Shown: positions 43,845 through 51,866 of the stretch, piece after piece
Position numbering within the stretch: the first letter of the stretch is position 1
Layout: each line of letters opens with the position of its first letter
Source of the DNA: Hymenobacter sp. ISL-91
GTDB taxonomy: Bacteria; Bacteroidota; Bacteroidia; Cytophagales; Hymenobacteraceae
Direction of reading: 5' to 3'
Length of the DNA stretch: 58,677 nucleotides
Assembly (NCBI RefSeq): GCF_018613725.1
Contig: NZ_JAGGPS010000008.1
Span: 166,004 to 224,680 of the forward strand
The notes under the pieces: model-generated
What the model saw: the letters and a program-made list of their open reading frames with translations, nothing else
What the model was told of the DNA's origin: nothing
Database searches by the model: none
Translations under genes and position numbers: made by a program

Positions 43845-44246
43845 ATGAAATTTCTCGCTACTCTCGCGGCCGTAATGCTGCTGGCCGGTACGCTGGCTGC
43901 TCAGGCCCAAACCAAAACCCCACCCGCTCGGCGCAGCGTGCAGCCCAAGGCCCGCGTGGTGTCCAATGGGGCCACCATGAAGGATGGCTTCCTGATGAAA
44001 GATGGTAAGGTGCTCGAAACCCGCAATGCTCACACCGGTGCCATTACGGCCGAATCGGCGTTGGTAAACGGCACCAAAGTGCAGCCCGACGGTACCGTAA
44101 TGATGGCCGACGGCACCACCGTACGCCTGCAGGAAGGCGACTATATGTCGCTGACCGGCCGTATGACCACCCGCGCCATGAAGGCCGAGCAGGACAGCCT
44201 GCAGCAGGTGCAGGTAATGAAGGCCAAGGGCAAGAAGAAGCGGTAA
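43845..44246 (+). CDS. DUF6799-like exported protein
   Basis: A 133-residue protein with a signal peptide (MKFLATLAAVMLLAGTLAAQ). The mature part has two copies of a short strand motif, KDGFLMKDGKVLET and VMMADGTTVRLQEGDYM, that I associate with DUF6799, common in Hymenobacter relatives. It ends in a lysine-rich tail. The role is unknown. It is divergent from cbpA and has a strong long hairpin just downstream. Confidence 0.7.
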   Translation: MKFLATLAAVMLLAGTLAAQAQTKTPPARRSVQPKARVVSNGATMKDGFLMKDGKVLETRNAHTGAITAESALVNGTKVQPDGTVMMADGTTVRLQEGDYMSLTGRMTTRAMKAEQDSLQQVQVMKAKGKKKR

Positions 44247-44268
44247 CTGCCGCTTCGAAACGCTGACG

Positions 44269-44338
44269 TATCAGCAACATGAAAGAAGGGGCCGGCTTTG
44301 CTTACGCATGGCCGGCCCCTTCTTTCATGTTGCTGATA
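44269..44338. terminator. Perfect 28-bp inverted repeat between convergent genes
   Basis: The 28 bases at 44269-44296 and 44311-44338 are exact complements around a 14-base loop. The inner part, GAAGGGGCCGGC, is GC-rich and the outer part AT-rich. It lies between the 43845-44246 gene and the minus-strand gene at 44353, so a bidirectional terminator is the simplest reading, although the stem is longer than needed. Confidence 0.75.
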
Positions 44339-44352
44339 GCCGCTGTTGAACG

Positions 44353-44544
44353 CTAGTGGCTGTAATCCTGGAAGATGAGGGCTACCTCGGCCTCGTTGGG
44401 CGCTTCCACGATTTCGTTGATGACGAACTGCACCTCGTCTTCGCTCCAGCCTTCGTCTTCGGCCGCCTTGATGAAGGCGCTAAGCTGTGTGAAACGGTCG
44501 GCCTCGGCGGGAGCCGTCCAGCGGATTTTTTTACGGATGCGCAT
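44353..44544 (-). CDS. Small unknown protein (63 aa)
   Basis: A 63-residue acidic, helical protein (RIRKKIRWTAPAEADRFTQL, then EDEGWSEDEVQFVINEIVEA). No signal peptide is seen. The reading frame is well placed between a long inverted repeat and the RlpA gene and has normal codon use for the region. It starts 27 bases after the RlpA stop on the same strand, so it may be in one transcript with RlpA and the GH25 lysozyme. Confidence 0.55.
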   Translation of the reverse strand: MRIRKKIRWTAPAEADRFTQLSAFIKAAEDEGWSEDEVQFVINEIVEAPNEAEVALIFQDYSH

Positions 44545-44571
44545 AAGATAGGAGTGGTAAGACGAGCCCGA

Positions 44572-44946
44572 TTAGCGGGCTTTACGAATGACTTTCAGCG
44601 TTACCGGGGCCACGCCGTTGTCGACGATGTCAATCTTGCGGGCCGCTTTCTTCGATAAATCGATGATGCGGCCTTTCACGTGCGGGCCCCGGTCGGTTAC
44701 GACTACTTTCACCGAGCGGTTGTTGCGCGGGTTGGTTACGCGTACCCGGGTGCCGAAGGGCAGCGTTTTGTGCGCCGCCGTAAGCTGGCCGGCGCGGTAC
44801 ACGGTGCCGCTGGCCGTGCGGCGGCCCTCAAACTTATCGGCGTAGAAAGAGGCCTTGCCTGACTCGGTGAAGGCCCCGGTGCCCGCGCAGCCGGCTAGCA
44901 GCAGCCCGGCCCCGCAGCACCCCGCAAGTCGAAAAAAGAGATGCAT
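44572..44946 (-). CDS. rlpA: RlpA-like lipoprotein with double-psi beta-barrel
   Basis: A 124-residue envelope protein with a lipoprotein signal (LLLAGCAG, Cys20) and a double-psi beta-barrel domain of the septal-ring lytic transglycosylase family: SFYADKFEGRRTASG, AAHKTLPFGTRVRVTN and VVVTDRGPHVKGRIIDLS, including the catalytic-type aspartate. There is no SPOR domain. It probably cleaves or binds denuded glycan strands. It is followed by a GH25 lysozyme gene 42 bases upstream on the same strand, suggesting a shared cell-wall role. Confidence 0.88.
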   Translation of the reverse strand: MHLFFRLAGCCGAGLLLAGCAGTGAFTESGKASFYADKFEGRRTASGTVYRAGQLTAAHKTLPFGTRVRVTNPRNNRSVKVVVTDRGPHVKGRIIDLSKKAARKIDIVDNGVAPVTLKVIRKAR

Positions 44947-44987
44947 AGCAGTCAGGTTAAAAGCTTCATGATACGGCGGCTGGGTCT

Positions 44988-45833
44988 TTATGGCCGTCGT
45001 TTCGGCGGAATCCGTAGGGCCTGCAGCCGCTCAAAGCTACCCTGAAACACATTAAAGTCGACCGGCCCCCGGATGCCGGGCACGTACGACTCGTCGGAGT
45101 GCTGCCAGATAATCCAGCGGCTGGCCGGTAGCCGGGGCTGGTCGACTTCGTAGTGGGCCAGCCACAGCGGGTAGTCATCAAAGTGGCCTGCCAGGTGGCG
45201 CTGGTAGAAGCCGTAGTTGGAGTACAGAATAGGCCGCACGCCGTAGTGGCGCTCTACCAGCCGCAGCCACAGGGCCACGCCGCGCCGCATCTGGGCCACA
45301 TCATGAAAATTGGCGTGCTCCACGTCGAGCACCGGGGGCAGGTCGCCGGGGCCGAGGGGCACGGTGCGCGTGAACAGGCTGGCCTGCTTGGTGGGGTCGG
45401 ATTTGGGATGGAAGTAGTGGTAGGCCCCGCGGAAAACGCCCGCCGCCCGCGCCCCGCGCCAGTTGCGCTCAAAGCGCGGGTCGCGCAGGGTGCCGCCTTC
45501 GGTGGCCTTAATAAACGCAAACCGCACTTGGTTGCTGGCTACCACCGGCCAGTCGATGCGGCCTTGGTAAGACGATACATCGATGCCGTGGACTGCATAT
45601 CCGGCCCGAAGCGGGGTTTTTTCTTGGCCCGTGAGCGAGCTGGTGCGCAATGTGGCGTAGGCCCGGCGGGCATAGCGGTTGAGCTGTGTGGCGTAGCGGC
45701 CGTAAAAGCCCAGGCCCACCAGCAGCAGTCCGGCCAGCAGCCAACCCGCCCACCGCGGCTTGGGCTTCCGCCGCCGGGCAGGGCGCGGCTGGCGCGAGCG
45801 GGCCGACGAGGAGGAGGAGGACGTAAGGGGCAT
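44988..45833 (-). CDS. GH25-family lysozyme with N-terminal membrane anchor
   Basis: A 281-residue cell-wall hydrolase. From the start at 45833 a basic N-terminus and one hydrophobic segment (AGWLLAGLLLVGLGFYG) anchor it, and the catalytic GH25 barrel follows: GIDVSSYQGRIDWPVV, RFAFIKATEGGTLRDPRF, GAYHYFHP, VLDVEHANFHD (carrying the catalytic acid) and LWLAHYEVDQPRLP. It should cleave the beta-1,4 bond of peptidoglycan. It is expressed with rlpA downstream. The longer frame (to 45956) lacks a signal-like start and is less likely. Confidence 0.9.
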   Translation of the reverse strand: MPLTSSSSSSARSRQPRPARRRKPKPRWAGWLLAGLLLVGLGFYGRYATQLNRYARRAYATLRTSSLTGQEKTPLRAGYAVHGIDVSSYQGRIDWPVVASNQVRFAFIKATEGGTLRDPRFERNWRGARAAGVFRGAYHYFHPKSDPTKQASLFTRTVPLGPGDLPPVLDVEHANFHDVAQMRRGVALWLRLVERHYGVRPILYSNYGFYQRHLAGHFDDYPLWLAHYEVDQPRLPASRWIIWQHSDESYVPGIRGPVDFNVFQGSFERLQALRIPPKRRP

Positions 45834-45966
45834 AGAACCGACAACGGTACGTGGGCAAAGATAACGACCCGCGCTGGCCGGTTGGTGCCCCGGCTCCCGA
45901 AAACACCCCGCGAATTGGGTGCAACCGCCGGTTTTTTCGCACCTTCGGCTTCTCAATTTCCTTGCT

Positions 45967-46245
45967 ATGTCTCAACCATCCCGCCCTTCCGCCTCCGATG
46001 CCCGCGACGAATCGGGCCACCTGATCCGGGAGTTGCACGGCATTACGCTGGCCCAGATTCTGGAGTACCTGGTGGCGGCCTACGGGTGGCCCGGGCTGGA
46101 CAGCCGCATCCGGATCAACTGCTTTTCGGTGGACCCCAGCATCAAATCCAGCCTCACCTTCCTGCGCCGTACGCCCTGGGCCCGCGCCAAGGTCGAGGCG
46201 CTTTACATCGAAACCCGCACGGCCGAGCTACGCAAGGCCAGATAA
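45967..46245 (+). CDS. VF530-family DNA-binding protein
   Basis: A 92-residue protein matching the VF530 (DUF2132) family: [20 protein letters not shown], then [20 protein letters not shown] and [10 protein letters not shown]. The fold is a small helical DNA-binding domain of unknown cellular role. The start at 45967 gives the family-typical short N-terminus. It is divergent from the GH25 gene and is followed by a family A element. Confidence 0.88.
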   Translation: MSQPSRPSASDARDESGHLIRELHGITLAQILEYLVAAYGWPGLDSRIRINCFSVDPSIKSSLTFLRRTPWARAKVEALYIETRTAELRKAR

Positions 46246-46259
46246 CTAACCCAAGCTGC

Positions 46260-46413
46260 GCAGTAAGTCTATTAGCACGATGTAGGGGCGGGGCTTGTCC
46301 CCGCCCGCCGCCCAAACAGCACGTTAAACGATTATTGAAAGGTTCCTAAATGCCTCGTTCAATGGCGGGCGGGGACAAGCCCCGCCCCTACATCGTGCTA
46401 ATAGACTTACTGC
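46260..46413. repeat. Family A inverted-repeat element
   Basis: The arms share GCAGTAAGTCTATTAGCACG plus the GGGGCGGGGC core, and the complement ends at 46413. The outer 20 bases are not part of the family core but are still repeated in both arms. It fills most of the 46246-46553 gap, which otherwise holds nothing recognised. Confidence 0.85.
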
Positions 46414-46553
46414 ACAAGGATAGGTAACTGTCTGTCTGCTCAGTAATTAGGCGCTTGTCTCCGCTTGTCTCAGCAAACCCGACTTTTGGCCTCCACCATC
46501 CTCCAGGTAGCGGAGCCCGGCTTCTCATATCCTAGACCACCTATTTCCCTTCC

Positions 46554-46877
46554 ATGGCTGAACTCAAGCAGAAAACCGGGCCGCTGGCTTTTTTAGTGGG
46601 GGCGGGGCTGTTCGTAGCCTTCGAAACGGTGGCCTACTACCTGCTGAAGTTTGCTACTTCGGGCCTGGGTATGGCCAATCAGCTGCAGCCCGAAAACACC
46701 ATTGTGAGCAACTGGGTGAAGACGGTGGTGTTTCTGCTGCTGCATCTGACGCTGGTGGTGGTGGCCGTGCTGGTGCTCAGCAACCGGATGCCGCGCCGCC
46801 TGAGGGGCCAGCTCATGGGTTGGTTCTACCTCTCGCTGCTCGTGGGCTTCGCACTGCTGGTCCCGCTCTTCTCCTGA
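46554..46877 (+). CDS. Small membrane protein of unknown function
   Basis: A 107-residue protein with three hydrophobic segments (LAFLVGAGLFVAFETVAYYL, VFLLLHLTLVVVAVLVLSN, LMGWFYLSLLVGFALLVPLF). It is an inner-membrane protein with no recognised domain. Family A elements lie on both sides of the gene, which stands alone. Function unknown. Confidence 0.65.
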   Translation: MAELKQKTGPLAFLVGAGLFVAFETVAYYLLKFATSGLGMANQLQPENTIVSNWVKTVVFLLLHLTLVVVAVLVLSNRMPRRLRGQLMGWFYLSLLVGFALLVPLFS

Positions 46878-46900
46878 TTTCTGCTGCGGGCCTTACTCAA

Positions 46901-47112
46901 CCCAAGTTGCGCAGTAGGTCTATCGGCACGGTGTAGGGGCGAGGCTTAGCTGCGCTGTCCTGCGGGTGTCCCCGCCCGCCGTTCGCGCCGTTTCAACGAG
47001 GCATTGAGGGACATTTCAACAATCGTTTAACGTACCGTTTGGGCGGCGGGCGGGGGCACCCGCAGGACAGCGCAGCTAAGCCCCGCCCCTACACCGTAAT
47101 TCGCAACTTGGG
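46901..47112. repeat. Family A inverted-repeat element, long form
   Basis: The arms share CCCAAGTTGCG outermost, then a GTGTAGGGGC core and an extra CTTAGCTGCGCTGTCCTGCG block also found in the copy at 14482-14622. The right arm lacks a short stretch (AGTAGGTCTATCGGC), which gives a bulge. It fills most of the 46878-47216 gap, with the Hsp20 terminator beyond it; nothing else was recognised. Confidence 0.8.
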
Positions 47113-47140
47113 TTAGCTAGCCTCTAGGCTGAAACCCATA

Positions 47141-47167
47141 AAAAAAGCCACTGCAAAGGCAGTGGCC
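47141..47167 (-). terminator. Rho-independent terminator of the Hsp20 gene
   Basis: GCCACTGC and GCAGTGGC pair around an AAAG loop, and on the minus strand the stem is followed by a run of T. It sits 50 bases after the Hsp20 stop. Confidence 0.88.
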
Positions 47168-47216
47168 AGATGAAACATGGGCCGGTCGGTCCCGGCGTTA
47201 TAACGTAATGCGCGGC

Positions 47217-47597
47217 TTAGCGCTGCCTGATGTCGATTTCGCGCGGCTCGTCGTTGGCCGCGTACGGGATGCGTACAAGCAGCTCCGAGCCTTCAAACAC
47301 CGCATCGATGCGGCTGGCATTGAGGCCGGCCGGCAGGCTGAGGCTGTGGCTAAAGAGCGGCGCGGCCAGCTTATCGTCGGGCGTGTGCCGGAACTCGGCG
47401 TACACGGTAAGGGTATTTTCGTTGAGCACCACGTGGAAGCTCTGCGGATTGACCGACGGGAGGGCCACGCGGATAATGACGCCTTTCTCCCGCTTATCAA
47501 CCCGCATGTGGGCCTGCGCGATGCCGCCACCCAAGGTGTTAAGCAGGTCGAGCTGGGGCGCAATGTTGCGGATAAATTCTTTGCTGATCAGGTTCAT
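47217..47597 (-). CDS. Hsp20 / alpha-crystallin small heat-shock protein
   Basis: A 126-residue ATP-independent chaperone. The alpha-crystallin core runs from AHMRVDKREKGVIIRVALPS to the C-terminus: NENTLTVYAEF, then PLFSHSLSLPAGLNASRIDA and FEGSELLVRIPY. The usual I-x-I tail motif is not clear; the end is REIDIRQR, where IDI could serve. It has a dedicated terminator at 47141-47167. Its 5' side (47598-47830) is a promoter region shared with the divergent hydrolase gene. Confidence 0.88.
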   Translation of the reverse strand: MNLISKEFIRNIAPQLDLLNTLGGGIAQAHMRVDKREKGVIIRVALPSVNPQSFHVVLNENTLTVYAEFRHTPDDKLAAPLFSHSLSLPAGLNASRIDAVFEGSELLVRIPYAANDEPREIDIRQR

Positions 47598-47830
47598 AAG
47601 ATAGGTCCTTACAGGTGATGTGACTGACTTATTTCAAAAGTTGTACCAAGACTCTGGGGCCGACTTCGGTGGTCCGATAATGCCATAAAGTCTGATTGAG
47701 GTAGGATGTTTTGCGCTTTATCGGCCATTGTGTCGGGCGTATTTGGAGCCTGCTGTGCTCCTCATACGTGGCGGAAACTCCTGGGGCTGCGTACACAGGG
47801 GCAGCTGTCCAATTTCAGTCCCTTTGTGTT

Positions 47831-48478
47831 ATGGAGCTCAACACCATTACTACTTCCCGCACAGCCCGCTACATCAGCCTCGGCGAACCGGGTGCCGATA
47901 TTCAGCATGTGTGGTTTTGCCTGCACGGCGAAAGCCAGCCCCTGGCCAGCTTTGCTGCCCAACTCGTCAATTTCGATACGCCCGACCGCCTGCTGGTGCT
48001 GCCCGAGGGCCTCTCGCGCTATGCCCTGCCGGCCGGCCCCACCGAAACGCCCGTTACGGCCGCTTCGTGGTTTGCCCCCGATTCGCTGCTGCCCGACCTG
48101 GCCGACCTGACGACGTACCTCGACGAGTTGGCCGTTGACGTGCTGGCCAAGTGCCCCGCCAACGTACCCGTAACGGTGCTGGGCTACGGCCATGGCGCAG
48201 CGGCCGCCTGCCGCTGGCTGGCCAGCGGCCGCACCCACTACGACCGGCTGCTGCTGTACGCACCCGTTTTTCCGCCCTCCATCGACCGTCGCGCCACGCT
48301 CGTAGGCCTGCCCGAGCGCCCCGTTACCCTCATCTCAACGACCACCGAAGCGTTTACCCCCGAGGCTGCCGGGGCCGGGCTGCTGCAGGATTTGCGCGAC
48401 GTGGGCCTGAGCGCCCAGCAACGCTATGTGTCCGAAGGCCCGCTTACGCTTGCCGCCCTGGGCACGGTAGGCAAGTAG
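47831..48478 (+). CDS. Alpha/beta hydrolase (phospholipase/carboxylesterase-like)
   Basis: A 215-residue serine hydrolase-like protein. LGYGHGAAAACRWL resembles the nucleophile elbow, but the usual G-x-S-x-G reads G-Y-G-H-G here, so the catalytic serine is missing. VWFCLHGESQPLASFAAQLV gives the oxyanion-type strand. The start at 47831 (MELNTITTSRTA) is favoured over 47711. It may be an inactive or non-hydrolytic member of the esterase family; no partner is seen. Confidence 0.7.
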   Translation: MELNTITTSRTARYISLGEPGADIQHVWFCLHGESQPLASFAAQLVNFDTPDRLLVLPEGLSRYALPAGPTETPVTAASWFAPDSLLPDLADLTTYLDELAVDVLAKCPANVPVTVLGYGHGAAAACRWLASGRTHYDRLLLYAPVFPPSIDRRATLVGLPERPVTLISTTTEAFTPEAAGAGLLQDLRDVGLSAQQRYVSEGPLTLAALGTVGK

Positions 48479-48548
48479 GCCTAGTGGGCTCTACGCAGAA
48501 CGACTGTAGCGCGAAGCCTCCGCTTTGCGTGAGTCCTGCTTAAATCAG

Positions 48549-48724
48549 GTTGCGAAGAACGTTGTAGGGGCGGGGCTTGTCCCCGCCCGCCGTTTGCGCC
48601 GCTTTAACGATAATCTCTCAACGGCGGGCGGGGACAGGCCCGGCCCGCCATTCGCGCCGGTTCAACGATAATCTTTCAACGGCGGGCGGGGCCTGTCCCC
48701 GCCCCTACAATGTTCTTCGCAACT
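48549..48724. repeat. Family A element with nested third arm
   Basis: The outer arms share GGTTGCGAAGAAC and the GGGGCGGGGC core. Inside, an extra AACGATAATCT...CAACGGCGGGCGGGG segment is duplicated, so that three GC-rich blocks are present instead of two. It lies between the hydrolase and ppk2 and probably arose by a tandem duplication within one arm. Confidence 0.75.
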
Positions 48725-48761
48725 TGGGTTGCCTATATAAGCCCAGCAGCAGATCAAGACA

Positions 48762-49520
48762 ATGGCTGACATCGACCTTACCCAACTGCCAACCCGTGCG
48801 CCGGCCAGCGCCCGCAAAGCGGCCACCAAGCGGGCCAACAAAAAGCTTCGGCAGGAGCTGGTAGAGCTGCAGGACCGCCTCTATGCCGAGGGTCGCCACA
48901 GTGTGCTCGTCATTCTGCAGGGCCTGGATGCCAGCGGCAAAGACGGCCTGATCCGGCGCGTATTCAGCGGCATCAACCCGCAGGGGGTGCGGGTGTATTC
49001 GTTCAAGGAGCCCACTGAAACCGAGCTGGCCCACGATTTCCTATGGCGTATCCATCAGCAAGCACCGGCCCGTGGCATGCTGCAGGTGTTCAACCGCTCG
49101 CAGTACGAAGACGTGCTCATTACCCGCGTAGAGGGGCTAATCGACGAGGCGGAGGCCCGGCGGCGCTTTACGGCCATCAATAACTTCGAAAAGCTGCTGC
49201 AGCAGGCCGGCACCACGGTACTCAAGTTCTACCTGCATGTGTCGGAGGAAGAGCAGACGGAACGGTTGCAGGAGCGCACCACCGACCCCGCCAAACGCTG
49301 GAAATACGAGGCCGGCGACGAACAAAAGGCCCGGCAGCGGCCCGAATACCGCGCCGCGTACGAAGACGTGTTCCGCCACTGTAGCCCCGCCAGCTGCCCC
49401 TGGCACATCGTGCCCGCCGACCAGAACTGGTATAAAGCGCACGTTGTGGCCCAAACCCTGCGCGATGCCCTTGTGGCCCTCGACATGCAGTACCCGACAA
49501 GCAGGAAGGTGAAAAAGTGA
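48762..49520 (+). CDS. ppk2: Polyphosphate kinase 2 family protein
   Basis: A 252-residue nucleotide-binding enzyme that transfers phosphate between polyphosphate and nucleotides. The P-loop is GLDASGKDG at 54-62, and the lid and Walker B parts appear as QVFNRSQYEDVLITRV and FYLHVSEEEQTERLQER. WKYEAGDE and the terminal WYKAHVVAQTL are also typical. Which PPK2 class it belongs to (AMP or ADP phosphorylating) cannot be told by eye. It lies alone, between family A and family B elements. Confidence 0.92.
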   Translation: MADIDLTQLPTRAPASARKAATKRANKKLRQELVELQDRLYAEGRHSVLVILQGLDASGKDGLIRRVFSGINPQGVRVYSFKEPTETELAHDFLWRIHQQAPARGMLQVFNRSQYEDVLITRVEGLIDEAEARRRFTAINNFEKLLQQAGTTVLKFYLHVSEEEQTERLQERTTDPAKRWKYEAGDEQKARQRPEYRAAYEDVFRHCSPASCPWHIVPADQNWYKAHVVAQTLRDALVALDMQYPTSRKVKK

Positions 49521-49542
49521 AAAAGTGAAAAGTAAACCGGCT

Positions 49543-49665
49543 GTCATTCTGAGCGAAGGCGCAGCTGTAGCCGAAGAATCCCGCGTGCAATGGTAATCCT
49601 GTCGTCAGGAGTTAGCACATCGGTAGAGATTCTTCGACTACGGCTGCGCCTTCGCTCAGAATGAC
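49543..49665. repeat. Family B inverted-repeat element
   Basis: GTCATTCTGAGCGAAGGCGC and its complement bound an irregular palindrome. The arms differ at several positions (CTGTAGCCGAAG against CCGTAGTCGAAG in the same orientation), so this copy is more diverged than those at 25607 and 23081. Confidence 0.75.
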
Positions 49666-49675
49666 GTACTTTTTC

Positions 49676-49717
49676 TCACTTCTCACTTCTCACTTCTCAC
49701 TTCTCACTTCTCACTTC
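49676..49717. repeat. Six tandem copies of a 7-bp repeat
   Basis: TCACTTC is repeated six times exactly. The array covers the stop codon and the last codons of the GNAT gene. Change in copy number would shift the C-terminus of that protein by frame. Confidence 0.85.
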
Positions 49718-50269
49718 GTTCTTATCCGCCTCCGTTACGTTCCGGCCAAACAGGTGCCGGCCTTCGGTGTCGGGGGCCTCGCTGATCTGGTGGAAGCCGT
49801 TGGCTTCGAGCGTGCGGCGGGCGGGCGCATTGGCGGGGGCAATACGGGCCGTGAGGTAGCGCACTAGTTCGGTGTCGGCGGCGTGGCGCACGAGGCCGGT
49901 CACCAGTTCGGCCCCCAAGCCCCGGCCCTGCCAGTCGGTGGCTACGGCAAACCCGATTTCGGCCGTCTCATCAACGGGCGGGCCATGGAAACCGCCGGTA
50001 CCGATGAGCGTGTTGGCAGGCGTTTCGGTGCCGGCGCGCAGCAGGGCGTACCAGCCGTACCAGCCGGCCGCCTCGCGTCCGCCGGCCGTGAGCTGCTCCA
50101 GCGCGTGCTGCTGCACCTCCAGGTCGTATTCGGGTGGGGGCCAGTGCTGGGGCAGCTGCGCCCCCAGCAGCACCGGGAAGTAGTGCGGCTTGGCAGTTTC
50201 GGCAATCAGCAGGGCCCGGCTGGCGGCAATCAGCGTCAGGCGGGGCGTGTAGGTAATGAGTGGAATCAT
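49697..50269 (-). CDS. GNAT-family N-acetyltransferase (RimJ/RimL-like)
   Basis: A 190-residue acetyltransferase. The acetyl-CoA loop is in FAVATDWQGRGLGAELVTGL, with the end motif NAPARRTLEANGFHQISE. PLITYTPRLTLIAASRALLI opens the fold as in the RimL-type subgroup, which acetylates protein N-termini, amines or amino acid derivatives. Its last codons and stop lie in the TCACTTC repeat array, so the final residues (EVRSEK) are repeat-derived. Substrate unknown. Confidence 0.8.
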   Translation of the reverse strand: MIPLITYTPRLTLIAASRALLIAETAKPHYFPVLLGAQLPQHWPPPEYDLEVQQHALEQLTAGGREAAGWYGWYALLRAGTETPANTLIGTGGFHGPPVDETAEIGFAVATDWQGRGLGAELVTGLVRHAADTELVRYLTARIAPANAPARRTLEANGFHQISEAPDTEGRHLFGRNVTEADKNEVRSEK

Positions 50270-50359
50270 GCGAAAAGATACGCAACCGGCCCAGGTTAGG
50301 GTATAGCCGGGTTTGGGTTCGGGCTTTCATGCGCCATTACACCGGCTGGCGGTAGCGCC

Positions 50360-50632
50360 CTACCGGCTGCCCGCCGCCACGGCTACCGTCGTTTCGCTCA
50401 GGTGGTGGTCTACGCAGTCGAACACGTGCTGCACGGTGCGCAGGCGCTCCATTTCAGCGTCGGGTATTTCAATATGGAAGCGGTGCTCCAAGTTGATGGC
50501 CAGCTCCACCAGGTCGATGGAGTCGAGGCCGATGTCTTGCTGCAGGCGGGTGCCGGGGTGCAGCACCAAAGCCGGGTTGCGGCCCTTGCGCAGCAGCATC
50601 CGCTCTACCTGATACCGAATGAGATTTTCCAT
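50360..50632 (-). CDS. Acyl carrier protein
   Basis: A 90-residue carrier. The phosphopantetheine serine is Ser38 in IGLDSIDLVELAINLEHRF, a canonical ACP motif. The start at 50632 (MENLIRYQVE) is a typical ACP start; the frame opens six codons earlier. It is not next to fatty-acid synthesis genes, so it may be a stand-alone carrier or serve a secondary pathway. The preceding gene on the strand encodes the HlyD-like protein, 38 bases away. Confidence 0.85.
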   Translation of the reverse strand: MENLIRYQVERMLLRKGRNPALVLHPGTRLQQDIGLDSIDLVELAINLEHRFHIEIPDAEMERLRTVQHVFDCVDHHLSETTVAVAAGSR

Positions 50633-50670
50633 GAGAAAGTCAGAAAGCAAAAAAACAAACTATTAGGGCC

Positions 50671-51234
50671 CTACTCAACGTGGCTGAGTAGCGGCGTAGT
50701 ATCGGGCGCAGGCAACGAAACCAGCTGGGCCACCGGCGAATCGGGCCGGAGCTGGTCGCCGGCATGGGCGGTGGGTGCCAGCACCTGGCCATCGGCTGGG
50801 GCTGTTACATATACAAAGTTGAACATGGGCACGGCCCGGGCCAGCTGCTCGCGGGTGGCGGCCAGCTGCGCCTGCGCTGCCTGCAGCTGCCCGGCCGGAG
50901 CCGCCTGGCGCTGCAGGGCCACATAAGCCTGCTGCTGCCGCTGCAACCGAAGCTGCAACTGCTGTTGCTGTACGCTGGGCTGCTTCTGCAGCAGTTTTAG
51001 CAGCAGCTGTCCGCGCCGCACCTGCTGGCCCACATGGTAGAACACTTCGTGCACCCGGCCGCTCTGGCCGGCCAGCAGCGGCTCGCCGGCCGCCGGGGCC
51101 GCTGGCGTGGGTGTTTGAGGCACCACTGCCGCAGAAACCGGGGCCGGACGAGGATGTGCAAGCCAGCGGGGAACCACAGTGCCGCCGGCCGCAAAGGCAA
51201 GCAGGAGCAGCCCCGCGCTAATTGATTTTTTCAT
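50671..51234 (-). CDS. HlyD-like periplasmic adaptor, short form
   Basis: A 187-residue protein with an N-terminal signal or anchor (MKKSISAGLLLLAFAAGGTV) and split lipoyl-like halves (GQSGRVHEVFYHVGQQVRRG and VTAPADGQVLAPTAHAGDQL). Between them lies a Gln/Leu-rich coiled coil (QQQLQLRLQRQQQAYVALQR). It is half the usual length of membrane-fusion proteins and no transporter or outer-membrane channel gene is adjacent, so an export role is doubtful. It is 38 bases upstream of the ACP gene. Confidence 0.75.
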   Translation of the reverse strand: MKKSISAGLLLLAFAAGGTVVPRWLAHPRPAPVSAAVVPQTPTPAAPAAGEPLLAGQSGRVHEVFYHVGQQVRRGQLLLKLLQKQPSVQQQQLQLRLQRQQQAYVALQRQAAPAGQLQAAQAQLAATREQLARAVPMFNFVYVTAPADGQVLAPTAHAGDQLRPDSPVAQLVSLPAPDTTPLLSHVE

Positions 51235-51381
51235 GAGTTGAAACCAGCAGACCCTCAGGATATAGTATCCTGTTTGAGCCAGCCACCGGTAAAAAAGTTC
51301 TTCTGCGAAAAGGCCCTAAAGCCGGCAGAAATAAGATTCAAGGAAAGAGAACATGCCCGGTTATGGGCCAGTAGTGCGAAG

Positions 51382-51831
51382 TCAGGCCGAGCTTTGAGAA
51401 CAGCAGTCGGCCAGCCGCTGGTGCAGCTGCTGCTGTAGCTGGGCCACCGAAACGGCTGCCAATGCCGTGCACATGGCCTCAATGGCGGGTCCAAACAGTC
51501 CTTCAAGTGTCAACTGCATTACCCGGCCCAGGTCGCACTTGTGGTTGGGGGTGGTGCTGCCTACCTGAAACAGGTCGGGCTCGGCCTGCTGCATAGCCCG
51601 GTACACATCGAGGAGCGAAATAGCGGCCGGCGGGCGGGCCAGCAGCGTACCGCCGCCCGCGCCGCGCTGGCTGCGTACCAGCCCCGCCGTGCGCAGCGTA
51701 CCCAACAGCCGCCGCACCACCACCGGGTGCGTGCCAGCACTGCCCGCCAGCACATCCGACGATACCGGCTGCCCCGCCGAGTGCGCGAGGTAGGCCATAA
51801 TGTGGGTGGCAACGGCAAAACGGGTGTTCAT
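51382..51831 (-). CDS. Rrf2-family transcriptional regulator (YwnA-like)
   Basis: A 149-residue winged-helix regulator. TRFAVATHIMAYLAHSAG, then SDVLAGSAGTHPVVVRRLLG and LRTAGLVRSQRGAGGGTLLA show the family pattern. The cysteines (Cys107 region HKCDLG and later AMCTAL, ADCC) do not form the Rrf2 iron-sulfur triad, so it is likely a redox-independent or thiol-responding member, close to YwnA. A 36-bp dyad lies 35 bases before its start. The pirin gene lies upstream on the same strand. Confidence 0.85.
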   Translation of the reverse strand: MNTRFAVATHIMAYLAHSAGQPVSSDVLAGSAGTHPVVVRRLLGTLRTAGLVRSQRGAGGGTLLARPPAAISLLDVYRAMQQAEPDLFQVGSTTPNHKCDLGRVMQLTLEGLFGPAIEAMCTALAAVSVAQLQQQLHQRLADCCSQSSA

Positions 51832-51866
51832 AGCCAGGTAAGTAACAGTTTCGGTTACAAATGTAC

